DNA of 57,456 bases, taken from JAYVJH01 sp043777595. GTDB taxonomy: Bacteria; Bacteroidota; Bacteroidia; Cytophagales; Spirosomataceae. Below, piece after piece: positions 8,096-17,311 of this stretch. Every line of letters begins with the position of its first letter. Positions within the stretch are counted from its first letter, which is position 1. Both the position numbers and the translations under genes were made by a program. The notes beneath the pieces were generated by a model. The model made no database searches and was not told the origin of the DNA. It saw only the letters and a list, made by a program, of their open reading frames with translations. Location: NCBI GenBank assembly GCA_043777595.1, contig JAYWHT010000034.1, forward strand, positions 1 to 57,456. The letters are read 5' to 3'.

Positions 8096-9368
8096 TGAGA
8101 AGGTGTTTTTGCAATGCTTGTGCCAAAACCCACCCAAATATTGGTGGAACGGCATTACCAATTACTTTGTAAGCATTTGCAATGGTGGTATATGGAAATT
8201 CAAAATCATCTGGAAATGACTGAATCCTTGCAATTTCTCTAATGGTAAAGCGTCTATTTTCAAATGGGTGTGTGATGCCACAGTTTTCGGGTTGTGCCGA
8301 TGCCGTAATTGTTCCATTGATTTCGCCTAACGCAAAACGCCTATAAAAATTGGGGGCATGGTATTTTTTAGGGTCGTTCCAAATTTTCAAAAACCTTTCT
8401 GACATATCAGCAGGACTCATGTTTTTCCAAGACCTGCCAGTTTTAATTGTTTCAGAAATATCTTTCAAGGGTATTTTATTTCTAAAATCCTCTAATGTTA
8501 CTTGCCCATCAATACAAGGTTCAATCTTATCAACCATGTACTGACCACCTGGGGAATATTTCCAATAGTCATTTTTTTGAGGTGCATTTTCGGGAATATC
8601 ACAGAGAACAGAACCTAAATAAAGGTCGTAAGGATTGTATTTTTCATTGGGTATGTTGTTTTCGTAAACTACTTCGTCCAACAAACTAAAATCAAAATAT
8701 TCCAGATCTTCTCTAATTCCAACAATTATTAAACGTTGTCTATTGCTCGGAACGCCAAAATCGCTGGTTTTGCATAATTTATAATTTACTTTAAAACCTA
8801 ATTTTTCTGTCCGTTTAACAATTTCATCGGGTATTGAAGTGCCGTCAGCCATTTTTGAAGACATGATACCCTTTACATTTTCAAACACAAAGCCAACAGG
8901 TTTGTGTTTTCTGCTCAAGCCTTCAGTGAGTAATTTTTCACACTCTTCAAATAAATTACCTCTATCATCGTCAATTCCTTTTCTTAATCCTGCATTTGAA
9001 AATGGCTGACAAGGAAAACCAGCGATTAAAAAATCAAAGTCTGGAATAGATTTAAAGTCCACATTCTTAATGTCGTTTTTATTAAGTTTGTGTTTACCGA
9101 AAAATTTTTGATTTGAATTGTAAACAAATTCTGCTGCTGTGTCTATGTCATTCGCAAATTCTACGTTGAATTTGTTTTTTTTGAAATGTAAATTTCTAAA
9201 ATCGAAATCGCCATTAAATCCTAAGTCAAGTCCGCCACAACCACTAAAAAGCGAAACAACTTTAAATATTTTTTCTTCTTTGAAGACAGGTTTCACCATT
9301 CTAAGATTTAACTCAGGCTGAAAATCTTCTACGATATGCAAGGTTTCTGTTGCTTCTAAATATTCCAT
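8088..9368 (-). CDS. DNA (cytosine-5-)-methyltransferase
   Basis: 426 residues with the ordered motifs of C5-cytosine methyltransferases: motif I VVSLFSGCGGLDLGF (about 37-51), motif IV AGFPCQPFSNAG with nucleophile Cys120, motif VI FENVKG, motif VIII SNRQRLIIVG, a target-recognition region (about 235-345), then IARIQSFPDDF and motif X YKVIGNAVPP. It methylates cytosine at an unknown site, probably protecting host DNA against the linked nuclease. The gene starts 30 bases after the response regulator, with no own TAnnTTTG visible, and overlaps the next gene by 8 bases. The AT-rich composition suggests transfer. Confidence 0.93.
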   Translation of the reverse strand: MEYLEATETLHIVEDFQPELNLRMVKPVFKEEKIFKVVSLFSGCGGLDLGFNGDFDFRNLHFKKNKFNVEFANDIDTAAEFVYNSNQKFFGKHKLNKNDIKNVDFKSIPDFDFLIAGFPCQPFSNAGLRKGIDDDRGNLFEECEKLLTEGLSRKHKPVGFVFENVKGIMSSKMADGTSIPDEIVKRTEKLGFKVNYKLCKTSDFGVPSNRQRLIIVGIREDLEYFDFSLLDEVVYENNIPNEKYNPYDLYLGSVLCDIPENAPQKNDYWKYSPGGQYMVDKIEPCIDGQVTLEDFRNKIPLKDISETIKTGRSWKNMSPADMSERFLKIWNDPKKYHAPNFYRRFALGEINGTITASAQPENCGITHPFENRRFTIREIARIQSFPDDFEFPYTTIANAYKVIGNAVPPIFGWVLAQALQKHLLND

Positions 9369-9398
9369 ACTTTTTATTTTAATAATTTTTTCTGTGCC

Positions 9399-10565
9399 TT
9401 ACTGCCCAAAATTAGCATAGAGTTTTACGTCTTCGACTACAATCTCGGGGCCGCACATAATAATCAATCGCTCAATAACATTTCGTAGTTCACGTACATT
9501 GCCCGTCCATGACAAGCTTTGTAAGTATTCCATGGCTTCGGGAGTGATGACCTTGGGGGCGGCATCTCCATACTCTTCGGCAATGTCATACAAAAATTTT
9601 TGCGACAACAACGGAATGTCCACCCGACGTTCGGACAGTGGTGGTACATGAATAACGATTACGCCCAAGCGATGGTACAAGTCTTCACGAAAGTTGCCGT
9701 TTTGAATTTCTTTGCGGAGGTCTTTATTGGTTGCGGCAATGACCCTGACGTTGATTTTGATTTCTTTATCGCCACCTACACGGGTAATCTTACTTTCTTG
9801 TAGCGCACGTAGCACCTTGGCTTGTGCCGAAAGGCTCATGTCGCCAATTTCGTCCAAAAACAGCGTACCGCCATCGGCTTGCTCAAACTTGCCGATACGT
9901 TGCTTGACGGCAGATGTAAATGCGCCCTTTTCATGGCCAAATAGCTCGCTTTCAATGAGTTCTGAGGGTATGGCGGCACAGTTTACCTCAACTAATATAC
10001 GATTGGCACGGTTACTTTTTTCGTGAATCTGTTTGGCAACCATTTCTTTCCCAGAGCCATTTGCCCCTGTAACCATTACCCGTGCTTCGGTAGGTGCTAC
10101 ACGCTCGATGGTTTCTTTGACTTTACGAATAGGGTCAGATTCGCCAACGATTTCATTGATTTTGAATATTCGTTTTTTGAGTTGTACCGTTTCAGATACC
10201 AATTTCGATTTTTCTATCGCATTGCGTACCGAAATCAGCAAACGGTTCAAATCGGGGGGTTTGGTAATAAAATCATAGGCACCTCTTTTGGTGGCCTCTA
10301 CGGCATTTTCGATGTTTCCATAGGCCGAAATCATAATAAACTGTGTAGCCAGACCAGCTTCTCCAGCTTTTAGTAATACTTCGAGTCCCTCCAATTTGGG
10401 CATTCTGATGTCGCACAGTGCCACGTCGTAATTATTTTTTAGGAGCATGTTCAAGCCCTCTTCACCGTCTTTGGCTTCATCTACTTCGTAGCCTTCATAG
10501 CTAAGAATATCATTTAAGGCGGCTCTGATACTTTTTTCGTCATCGACGATAAGGATTTTAGTCAT
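9399..10565 (-). CDS. Sigma-54-dependent response regulator lacking an HTH domain
   Basis: 388 residues. An N-terminal receiver (1-120; acidic pair in LIVDDEKS, phospho-acceptor in DVALCDIRMP, and the ITKPPD lysine region) is followed by an AAA+ sigma-54 activator domain (about 140-365). That domain has Walker A GANGSGKE, the GAFTSA loop that contacts sigma-54, Walker B TLFLDEIGDMS, and the arginine region RVIAATNKD/FREDLYHR. The protein stops at VEDVKLYANFGQ, just after the AAA+ lid, with no Fis-type helix-turn-helix. It would activate sigma-54 polymerase from solution or through a partner. No histidine kinase lies beside it. Whether the lack of HTH is ancestral or due to the adjacent island is unknown. 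Confidence 0.88.
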   Translation of the reverse strand: MTKILIVDDEKSIRAALNDILSYEGYEVDEAKDGEEGLNMLLKNNYDVALCDIRMPKLEGLEVLLKAGEAGLATQFIMISAYGNIENAVEATKRGAYDFITKPPDLNRLLISVRNAIEKSKLVSETVQLKKRIFKINEIVGESDPIRKVKETIERVAPTEARVMVTGANGSGKEMVAKQIHEKSNRANRILVEVNCAAIPSELIESELFGHEKGAFTSAVKQRIGKFEQADGGTLFLDEIGDMSLSAQAKVLRALQESKITRVGGDKEIKINVRVIAATNKDLRKEIQNGNFREDLYHRLGVIVIHVPPLSERRVDIPLLSQKFLYDIAEEYGDAAPKVITPEAMEYLQSLSWTGNVRELRNVIERLIIMCGPEIVVEDVKLYANFGQ

Positions 10566-10754
10566 AATTCAATAATATATTTACACGCTAATTTACGACA
10601 TAAAAGTACGAGATTTGTGGGGATATTTACCAAAAAATAACTTTTTGTATTCAAAACTTGTATTTATCTTGGAATTTTACGTCTCAACTCAAAATAAAAT
10701 AAACAAAAACTATTTAGTTAATTTTAGCCAGTCTTTTAATACTGTTATATTTTT

Positions 10755-13700
10755 ATGAAAATACGAAAATTAGTCAAAATTTTAATGCACGGTTTGTTAA
10801 ATATTTGCGCCGTAGTTGCTTACGGTCAGGCTATTACCCGCAAGCCATATTTGCAAATGGGCACATCAACGAGTATTGTTATCAAGTGGCGTACCGATTT
10901 GGCTACCGATAGCAAAGTAAACGTCGGTTTGAGTAGCACTCAACTTACGAGTACTTTTTTAGACCCAACCAATACGACAGAACACGAGGTAAAAATAGCC
11001 AACTTACAACCTAACACCGTTTACTATTATAACGTTGGGGGTACTTTTGGGGTGTTGGGTGGCGATAATTCTTATTTTTTCAAAACAGCACCAGCAGTTG
11101 GTTCAACGCAACCTATCAGAATATGGGCAATGGGCGATATGGGCGACGGTTCGGATAATCAAAAAAGAGTCAGAGATAGTTATCTAAAATACATTGGCAA
11201 CGACAATCGCAAAACAGATTTTGTGATGCTTCTTGGTGATAACGCCTACCCAAATGGTATGGACAATGAATATCAGGTCAATTTTTTTGATATTTACAAA
11301 GATCATTTCTTGACAAACAATGTCTTGTGGCCAGTGCCGGGCAATCACGAATATTATGCCGCCAATCGAAATAGTCGGGGTATTCCTTATTATTCTATTT
11401 TTACATTACCCAAAAATGCAGAAGCAGGGGGTGTACCATCGGGAGTTGAGTCTTGTTATTCGTTTGACTATGCCAACGTACACATCATAGCCTTGGACTC
11501 AGACGGAATAGAAGAAAACCAATACAGGCTCTACGATACCATAAGTCCGCAGGTAAAGTGGCTCAAAAGAGACTTAGAAGCCAATCGCCAACCATGGACT
11601 TTGGTGATGTTTCATCACCCACCTCATACCAAAAACTCACACGACTCAGACGCAGAAGAAGAACTACGACTGTTGAGACAAAACTTAACTCCTATTTTGG
11701 AACGATACAAAGTAGATATGGTTTTGAGTGGACACAGCCACCTTTATGAACGCTCTATGTTTATCAAAGGTCATAGAGGTGCTTCAAATACGTTTTCGAT
11801 TGGTACCAATGCAGTTGTTAGTTCAAATGGCCGATATGATGGCTCTGCCAATTCATGTGCTTACATCAAAAAAAACGAAGGAATTATTTACGCTGTCGTG
11901 GGTTCGTCGGGCCGAAATAACGGCGTACCCGGGCCTTGGCACCCAATGTCGGCGTTTGCCGACCAGACAACGGGAGGCTCAATGGCCATTGAAATAGAAG
12001 ACAATCGTCTAAATGCCAAATGGATAGCAAGTACGGGTGCTATAATGGATCAGTTTACAATTTTTAAAAATGTAAATAAACAAGCTAATCTGACAGCCAA
12101 CTTTGGGACAGAAATCAAACTAACACCTTCTTGGAAAGGCACTTATAACTGGCCAGACGGCTCAAAAGGGGCGACATTCAGTCCCAAAATTACCAAAGAC
12201 ACAAAAATAGAAGTACGAGACGATCAAAACTGTTTGGCCGACCAATTTACTGTTAGGGTATTGGCTGTGCCAACCATCACAACTTCCAATTTGGCCAACC
12301 CATCGGTTTGTTTGGGTAGTAGTGTGCCTGTTGCATTTACTTCAAGCGGTTTTGCTACGACAGGGCGTATGTTCAGTGTTGAATTATCAGATTTGAATGG
12401 TAATTTCACCGCCCCTACCGTGATAGGTACTGGCTTAGTAAGCCCTATTACGTCTGTCATTCCAGCGGCGGCGGCGCTGGGGTTTCAGTATCGCTTACGT
12501 GTCGTTGCAGACAGTGTGGGTATTACCTCTGTACCATCTTCGGCTATTCTTTTGATGAGAAAACCTACTGCAACCCTCAGCGGAGGCGGCACAATTAACG
12601 TAGGCGACTCGACAGCTCTCAATATTGCCTTCACAGGAAATGGCCCTTGGACTTATGCCTTTGCTAATACCAATACAGGCACAACCTCAGCCAACCCGCT
12701 GACTGGCATAGTAAAACCTACCGTAACGACTACCTACACGTTGGCATCTGTCAGTAATGTATGCGGTGCAGGTACTGTGTCTGGAAGTGCCACGGTAATA
12801 GTTAATCCCAGAATAAGTACTGCAACATTGGCTATTGGTAGTGCGTGTGTTGGTACAAATGTCAATGTACCTTTTGTGGTAATGGGGACTTTTGCGGGGA
12901 CGGTAAATTACACAGCGCAACTATCTGATGTAAGTGGCAACTTTACAAATCCGATAATTATTGGTACAGGTGCGTCAAGCCCTATTGTTGCAACGCTACC
13001 ACTTACTTTAGCTTCAGGAACTGGTTATCGAATCAGAGTTGTTGCGAGTCTGTCAGCCACGAGTGTTAGTAGTATGCCGTTTACTATTAAAGTCAAACCA
13101 ACGGCAGTAATTAGTGGTAGTACAACGATAAATGTAGATGCAACTGCCAACTTAGTACTTAGCCTTACGGGCGACTCGCCTTGGAACTATGTACTGTCAG
13201 ATGGCTCAACGGCAACCGTAACTACGGCCACAAGTTTGGCTGTAGTCAAGCCGTTGGTTTCTACTACTTATTCTATCACTTCGCTGACAAACAGTTGTGG
13301 AGAGGGAGCAGTGTCTGGTTCTGTCAGAGTTACGGTTATACCAAGAATTAGTACAACAACCCTTAATTTAGGAAATGTATGCGTTGGGGGGACTGTCAGC
13401 GTTCCGTTTGTGCTGACTGGTGTTTTTGAAACCCCGCCCCTATATACCGTTCAATTGTCAGACGGTGCGGGCGGTTTTACCAACCCCGCCATTATTGGAT
13501 CGGGTATGGCCAGCCCAATAACAGCTAATATTCCAGTGGGTCAGGTTTCTGGGGCAAATTATGTTGTTAGAGTAGTAGCCAGTGGTAGTACATCTGTGGG
13601 AGGCTCGACATTAAGCATACGACCATTGCCAACGGCTGCTATATCGGGCAATCAAACCATTGATTTTGGTAATACAGCCTTACTAAATCTAATTTTTACG

Positions 13701-14681
13701 GGCGATGCCCCGTGGAAATATACACTATCTGATGGTACAACAGGCACAGCCGACCGCTCACCTTTTACAGTCAGCATCAAGACCGACCAAACCAAAACTT
13801 ATACAGTTACCAAAGTCAATAATACTTGTGGTGATGGTACAGGCTCGGGGTCTGCGGCAGTTGTAGTCGTACCTCGCTTGGTTACCGAAAACTTACCATC
13901 GTTTATTTGCGCTGGTAGTGTATCTGATATTAAATTTGGAGTTGGAGGGGTGTTGGCTATCAATACAAATTATCAAGTACAACTTTCTGATAGCTCAGGT
14001 CGTTTTAATAGCCCTGCGATAATTGGAACAGGAATGGCCAGCCCTATTTCGGTAGTCATTCCTGCCAATACCGCTTCGGGCAATAGTTACCGTTTGAGAG
14101 TTGTTGCCGTCAATAACAATACAAACACCACACCAAGCAGCCCGTTTATTGTCAGAACCAAAGCTACTGGTATTTTGACAGGTGGGGGTATTACCATAAA
14201 ACCTGCCGAAGAGGCGGTTTTAGTTGTTCAAGCAACGGGTGACGGCCCATGGAACTACGTTTTGTCAGACAATACCTCTGGTACGTCCGTTACCTCGCCG
14301 ATTATTATTTCAGTATTTCCTATCTATCCTACTACGTACACAATTAAGTCGTTTACCAACACTTGTGGCGTAGGCATTGGTTCAGGGTCTGCCGTTGTCA
14401 ATGTTATTATAACAAGTTTAGATAATTTGCTGAACGATGAGGTAAGAGTTTATCCAAATCCAACCCAAAACAACTTAAATCTAAGTATTAAACTTCCCCA
14501 ACCGCAAGACGGTGAATGGTTGCTTTTTAGTGAATCTGGCCAGATTTTAAGGGTAAATAAATGGACAAAAACACAAAAGCACAACGAAGTAATTAGCACC
14601 GATAATCAACTCTCGGGAACGTACTTCTTGAAGATTAGAGTAGGTCAAAATTGGACTATTCGTAAGTTGATTAAAAACTAA
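10755..14681 (+). CDS. Secreted purple-acid-phosphatase-like metallophosphoesterase with Ig-like repeats and T9SS domain
   Basis: 1308 residues. A signal peptide (about 1-25) is followed by a fibronectin-III-like purple acid phosphatase N-domain (about 28-110) and a metallophosphoesterase domain (about 120-345) with GDMGDG, LLGDNAY, PGNHEYY, MFHHPPH and SGHSHLYER, the dinuclear-metal ligands. From about residue 505 four repeats of about 178 residues follow (starting near 505, 687, 865 and 1041), each seemingly two Ig-like domains with markers such as IGTGxxSPI and a single Cys pair region. The end (from about 1225) is a T9SS type A sorting domain (VYPNPTQNN). It is likely a cell-surface or secreted phosphatase. 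Confidence 0.88.
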   Translation: MKIRKLVKILMHGLLNICAVVAYGQAITRKPYLQMGTSTSIVIKWRTDLATDSKVNVGLSSTQLTSTFLDPTNTTEHEVKIANLQPNTVYYYNVGGTFGVLGGDNSYFFKTAPAVGSTQPIRIWAMGDMGDGSDNQKRVRDSYLKYIGNDNRKTDFVMLLGDNAYPNGMDNEYQVNFFDIYKDHFLTNNVLWPVPGNHEYYAANRNSRGIPYYSIFTLPKNAEAGGVPSGVESCYSFDYANVHIIALDSDGIEENQYRLYDTISPQVKWLKRDLEANRQPWTLVMFHHPPHTKNSHDSDAEEELRLLRQNLTPILERYKVDMVLSGHSHLYERSMFIKGHRGASNTFSIGTNAVVSSNGRYDGSANSCAYIKKNEGIIYAVVGSSGRNNGVPGPWHPMSAFADQTTGGSMAIEIEDNRLNAKWIASTGAIMDQFTIFKNVNKQANLTANFGTEIKLTPSWKGTYNWPDGSKGATFSPKITKDTKIEVRDDQNCLADQFTVRVLAVPTITTSNLANPSVCLGSSVPVAFTSSGFATTGRMFSVELSDLNGNFTAPTVIGTGLVSPITSVIPAAAALGFQYRLRVVADSVGITSVPSSAILLMRKPTATLSGGGTINVGDSTALNIAFTGNGPWTYAFANTNTGTTSANPLTGIVKPTVTTTYTLASVSNVCGAGTVSGSATVIVNPRISTATLAIGSACVGTNVNVPFVVMGTFAGTVNYTAQLSDVSGNFTNPIIIGTGASSPIVATLPLTLASGTGYRIRVVASLSATSVSSMPFTIKVKPTAVISGSTTINVDATANLVLSLTGDSPWNYVLSDGSTATVTTATSLAVVKPLVSTTYSITSLTNSCGEGAVSGSVRVTVIPRISTTTLNLGNVCVGGTVSVPFVLTGVFETPPLYTVQLSDGAGGFTNPAIIGSGMASPITANIPVGQVSGANYVVRVVASGSTSVGGSTLSIRPLPTAAISGNQTIDFGNTALLNLIFTGDAPWKYTLSDGTTGTADRSPFTVSIKTDQTKTYTVTKVNNTCGDGTGSGSAAVVVVPRLVTENLPSFICAGSVSDIKFGVGGVLAINTNYQVQLSDSSGRFNSPAIIGTGMASPISVVIPANTASGNSYRLRVVAVNNNTNTTPSSPFIVRTKATGILTGGGITIKPAEEAVLVVQATGDGPWNYVLSDNTSGTSVTSPIIISVFPIYPTTYTIKSFTNTCGVGIGSGSAVVNVIITSLDNLLNDEVRVYPNPTQNNLNLSIKLPQPQDGEWLLFSESGQILRVNKWTKTQKHNEVISTDNQLSGTYFLKIRVGQNWTIRKLIKN

Positions 14682-14786
14682 AACTATAATTAAATACAGA
14701 TTGCAAAAACTGTAATGGTTGTGTAAATAATGGTTTGTAGAAGAGAAAAATAGTAGTGTAGGTGTCGTAGTATTTATTCAATGGTA

Positions 14787-14816
14787 TTGACTATTAGATA
14801 TTTTGTTATAACTTTG
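14787..14816 (+). promoter_or_regulatory. Promoter of the lytic transglycosylase gene
   Basis: TTG at 14787-14789, 19 bases, then TAACTTTG at 14809-14816. This fits both boxes of the Bacteroidota promoter. The leader before the TTG start at 14927 would be about 105 bases; no known riboswitch was recognised in it. Confidence 0.55.
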
Positions 14817-14926
14817 TGCCGTTAAGGCCGTACAATAAAGACTTTATTGCGGCGTTAGTACCAAACTGGTAGATGTTACTTTTTGTAGAAATGTCTGTCA
14901 GAATTGTTTAACGAAACATAATTATT

Positions 14927-15982
14927 TTGATAAAACACACTTACATATTATTCGCTGTATTCTTATTTGCAATCTGTAAAACAGAAGCACAAGAACAAAA
15001 ATCTACAATTAGCTTCTGTAACGAATCGTTGCCATTACATGAACCAGTAGTGATGAAATACCTCGACCAAGCACTTCATCGGACAGGTAATTCTGTAATG
15101 ACAGAGATACGAAAAAATGCGCCACAATATTTCAGTATCATCGATCCAATATTGGCACAGTACCAAGTTCCAGCAGATTTTAAGTATTTGTGTATTGCCG
15201 AAAGTGCTTTCACCAAAAATGCTACATCGCTCAAAGGGGCAGTTGGCTTTTGGCAGTTTATGCCCGAAACAGCCAAAGCAATGGGACTCGTTGTGAACGC
15301 AAAAATAGACGAGCGGCAGAATCTTAGAAAATCGACGACAGCAGCCTGTAAATATTTTAGGCAGCTATATCATGAGTTGGGTTCTTGGACTTTGGTAGCC
15401 GCAGCTTACAACGCCGGGCCTACCAAGATGAAAGAATACAGAAAGGTCAATGGCAAAAAGAACTTCTATCAATGGTCAATTTATTCTGAAACCAGAAAAT
15501 ACTTGTACAGGGTGGTGGCTATCAAAGAGATGATGAGCCGCCCAGAGGCATACACAAGTATGATTACCTACAAAACGACACTTCGGGTGTTTTTGAAAAA
15601 TAAAGGCATATTACTGGGCTTAGTATCTTGGCCTACAGCCGCTATAATAGCAGACACAAAAATAAAGCCGATAAGTACAACTATTGCGATGATACCCGTT
15701 AGTGCTGCGCTCGTATCTGGCTTCGAGAATGTTGTGTCGGTGGTTTGTAAGCGGTATTTATTTGGTGTATCGACTAATTATTCGCTTTCAAGAATGATCA
15801 AAGATAGCCGAGTTGTTCCACCACTTAGCACTGAACTTTCCCGGTCAGAAGAGCTTGAAAACCAGTGGATAACATTGCCTTTTTATTCTCGACGTAGAAC
15901 GGAAGACTATTTATTGCCAACTGATCCAAAAGTGATGGTCTTGAAGAAAATTAACAAAAGATACTTAGAGACAGTTGCATGA
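14927..15982 (+). CDS. Lytic murein transglycosylase (SLT domain)
   Basis: 351 residues with a signal peptide (IKHTYILFAVFLFAICK, cleaved near TEAQ). The SLT/MltD-type domain (about 55-215) has AESAF with catalytic Glu92, then GAVGFWQFMPETAKAMGL and AAAYNAGPTKM. It cleaves the glycan strand of peptidoglycan with formation of 1,6-anhydro-MurNAc. The remaining 130 residues have no visible LysM repeats. A TTG start is used because no in-frame ATG precedes the signal peptide. It ends 3 bases before the convergent CHU_C gene. Confidence 0.87.
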   Translation: MIKHTYILFAVFLFAICKTEAQEQKSTISFCNESLPLHEPVVMKYLDQALHRTGNSVMTEIRKNAPQYFSIIDPILAQYQVPADFKYLCIAESAFTKNATSLKGAVGFWQFMPETAKAMGLVVNAKIDERQNLRKSTTAACKYFRQLYHELGSWTLVAAAYNAGPTKMKEYRKVNGKKNFYQWSIYSETRKYLYRVVAIKEMMSRPEAYTSMITYKTTLRVFLKNKGILLGLVSWPTAAIIADTKIKPISTTIAMIPVSAALVSGFENVVSVVCKRYLFGVSTNYSLSRMIKDSRVVPPLSTELSRSEELENQWITLPFYSRRRTEDYLLPTDPKVMVLKKINKRYLETVA

Positions 15983-15985
15983 TGG

Positions 15986-17254
15986 TCATCTTATGATGAG
16001 TACCTCGCCACTGACTTTGTACTCAATTTCTCTGAGATAGATAGAATAATAGTAAATGCCCAATGGAAGCGCATCGCCGTTCCATTGGGCATTGTCGCTT
16101 ATTGACCTAAATACAACATTACCCCAGCGATTGTAAACTTCGACCACGGAGTTTGGGTATGTACCAATGCCATCAATTTCCCATTTGTCGTTTATACCAT
16201 CACCGTTGGGTGTAAAGCCGTTTGGAATCGTCAAATCAACAACCACAATTTTTGTGTTTACTGCAAATCGGCAACCCTCTGGTGTCGTTACTTCCATCTG
16301 ATAAGTTGTTGTTGTTTGTGGGTTAGCGGTTGGAGTTGTGCTTTTTGTATCTGACAATCCTAATGATGGAGACCAAATGACTGTTGATTTTGGTGGAATT
16401 GAGGTTTTGATTTCAATACTTTCGCCTTTAAGAATCACTAATTGAAATGGTACTTGAATACGGGGTGGGGGCGCAACTACCACCGTCCGAATAGCACGAT
16501 TGCTACAACCTTCGGCATTGGTAAATGTGTAAGTAACTACATAGTTGGCAGATGGCAGACCAAATACTGGAAATTTATCTTCGACCACACCACGGCCACT
16601 ATAAATGCCGCCTGCTGGTGAGCCTTTGAGTGCTATTGTTTGAAAATCATTGTTGCAAACAGGTGCAATAGAGTCGAGGGTAACGATTGGTACTGGGCGA
16701 AGGACGACTATTTTTTTGTCTGACTTGGTGCTACATTTAGTTGAGGTATCGGTAACAATTACGGCATAAGTTCCTGTTTTTTGTGGTTGCCATTCCGAAC
16801 CAATGGCAGCCACCAGCGGAATGTCATTCAAAAGCCAGAGATAATCATAATTAGTTTGTTTGGTGGTGCTGAGTTTGAGTGGTTCGCCAGTACAGATATT
16901 AGTTGGCCCGCTTGCAATCAGTGTGGCAGCGGGGCGTGGCAAAACCATTAACTTGAGACTGTCTTGTGTTGTGCAAGGTGTTGTGTTGTTGGTTACGATA
17001 ACTTTATAGAGGCCGCTTTTTTTGACTGCTTTCAGAGTTAAGCTGTTGATATTCAAATCTACACCGTCTCGAAACCAACGGTAGCTAAGGTTTTTGTTTT
17101 TAGATAATATGCTCAGATCTGTACTGTCGCCATCACAAAGTGGTAGTGTTTGTTTAGATTGTATTTTTACAGAATCACAATCTAACGTAGCCGCAGCCCA
17201 AGTGCGACTGGCTATTGGTTGCAGCAAAAAGAACAAAAAAGGCAAGCGGTACAT
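15986..17254 (-). CDS. Secreted protein with T9SS type B (CHU_C) sorting domain
   Basis: 422 residues. A signal peptide (1-20) is followed by Ig/PKD-like domains with paired cysteines (about 25-325), then a gliding-motility-associated C-terminal domain (about 340-422): IPNGFTPNGDGINDKW, VEVYNRWGNVVF, WNGDALPLGIYYYSI. This domain directs export through the type IX system and surface attachment. No enzymatic domain is visible, so it is probably an adhesin or matrix protein. Confidence 0.88.
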   Translation of the reverse strand: MYRLPFLFFLLQPIASRTWAAATLDCDSVKIQSKQTLPLCDGDSTDLSILSKNKNLSYRWFRDGVDLNINSLTLKAVKKSGLYKVIVTNNTTPCTTQDSLKLMVLPRPAATLIASGPTNICTGEPLKLSTTKQTNYDYLWLLNDIPLVAAIGSEWQPQKTGTYAVIVTDTSTKCSTKSDKKIVVLRPVPIVTLDSIAPVCNNDFQTIALKGSPAGGIYSGRGVVEDKFPVFGLPSANYVVTYTFTNAEGCSNRAIRTVVVAPPPRIQVPFQLVILKGESIEIKTSIPPKSTVIWSPSLGLSDTKSTTPTANPQTTTTYQMEVTTPEGCRFAVNTKIVVVDLTIPNGFTPNGDGINDKWEIDGIGTYPNSVVEVYNRWGNVVFRSISDNAQWNGDALPLGIYYYSIYLREIEYKVSGEVLIIR

Positions 17255-17311
17255 ATTTCAATAGACTGTTAAGTTATGATATACGACTTGATTTGTTAAT
17301 TATTGTAACGG

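Noticed and set aside
7637..8161. Start of the LAGLIDADG-like gene at 8161
   Set aside because: The extra residues lie in the methyltransferase 3' region in another frame; the ATG at 8095 with an 8-base overlap matches the spacing used by the next gene pair.
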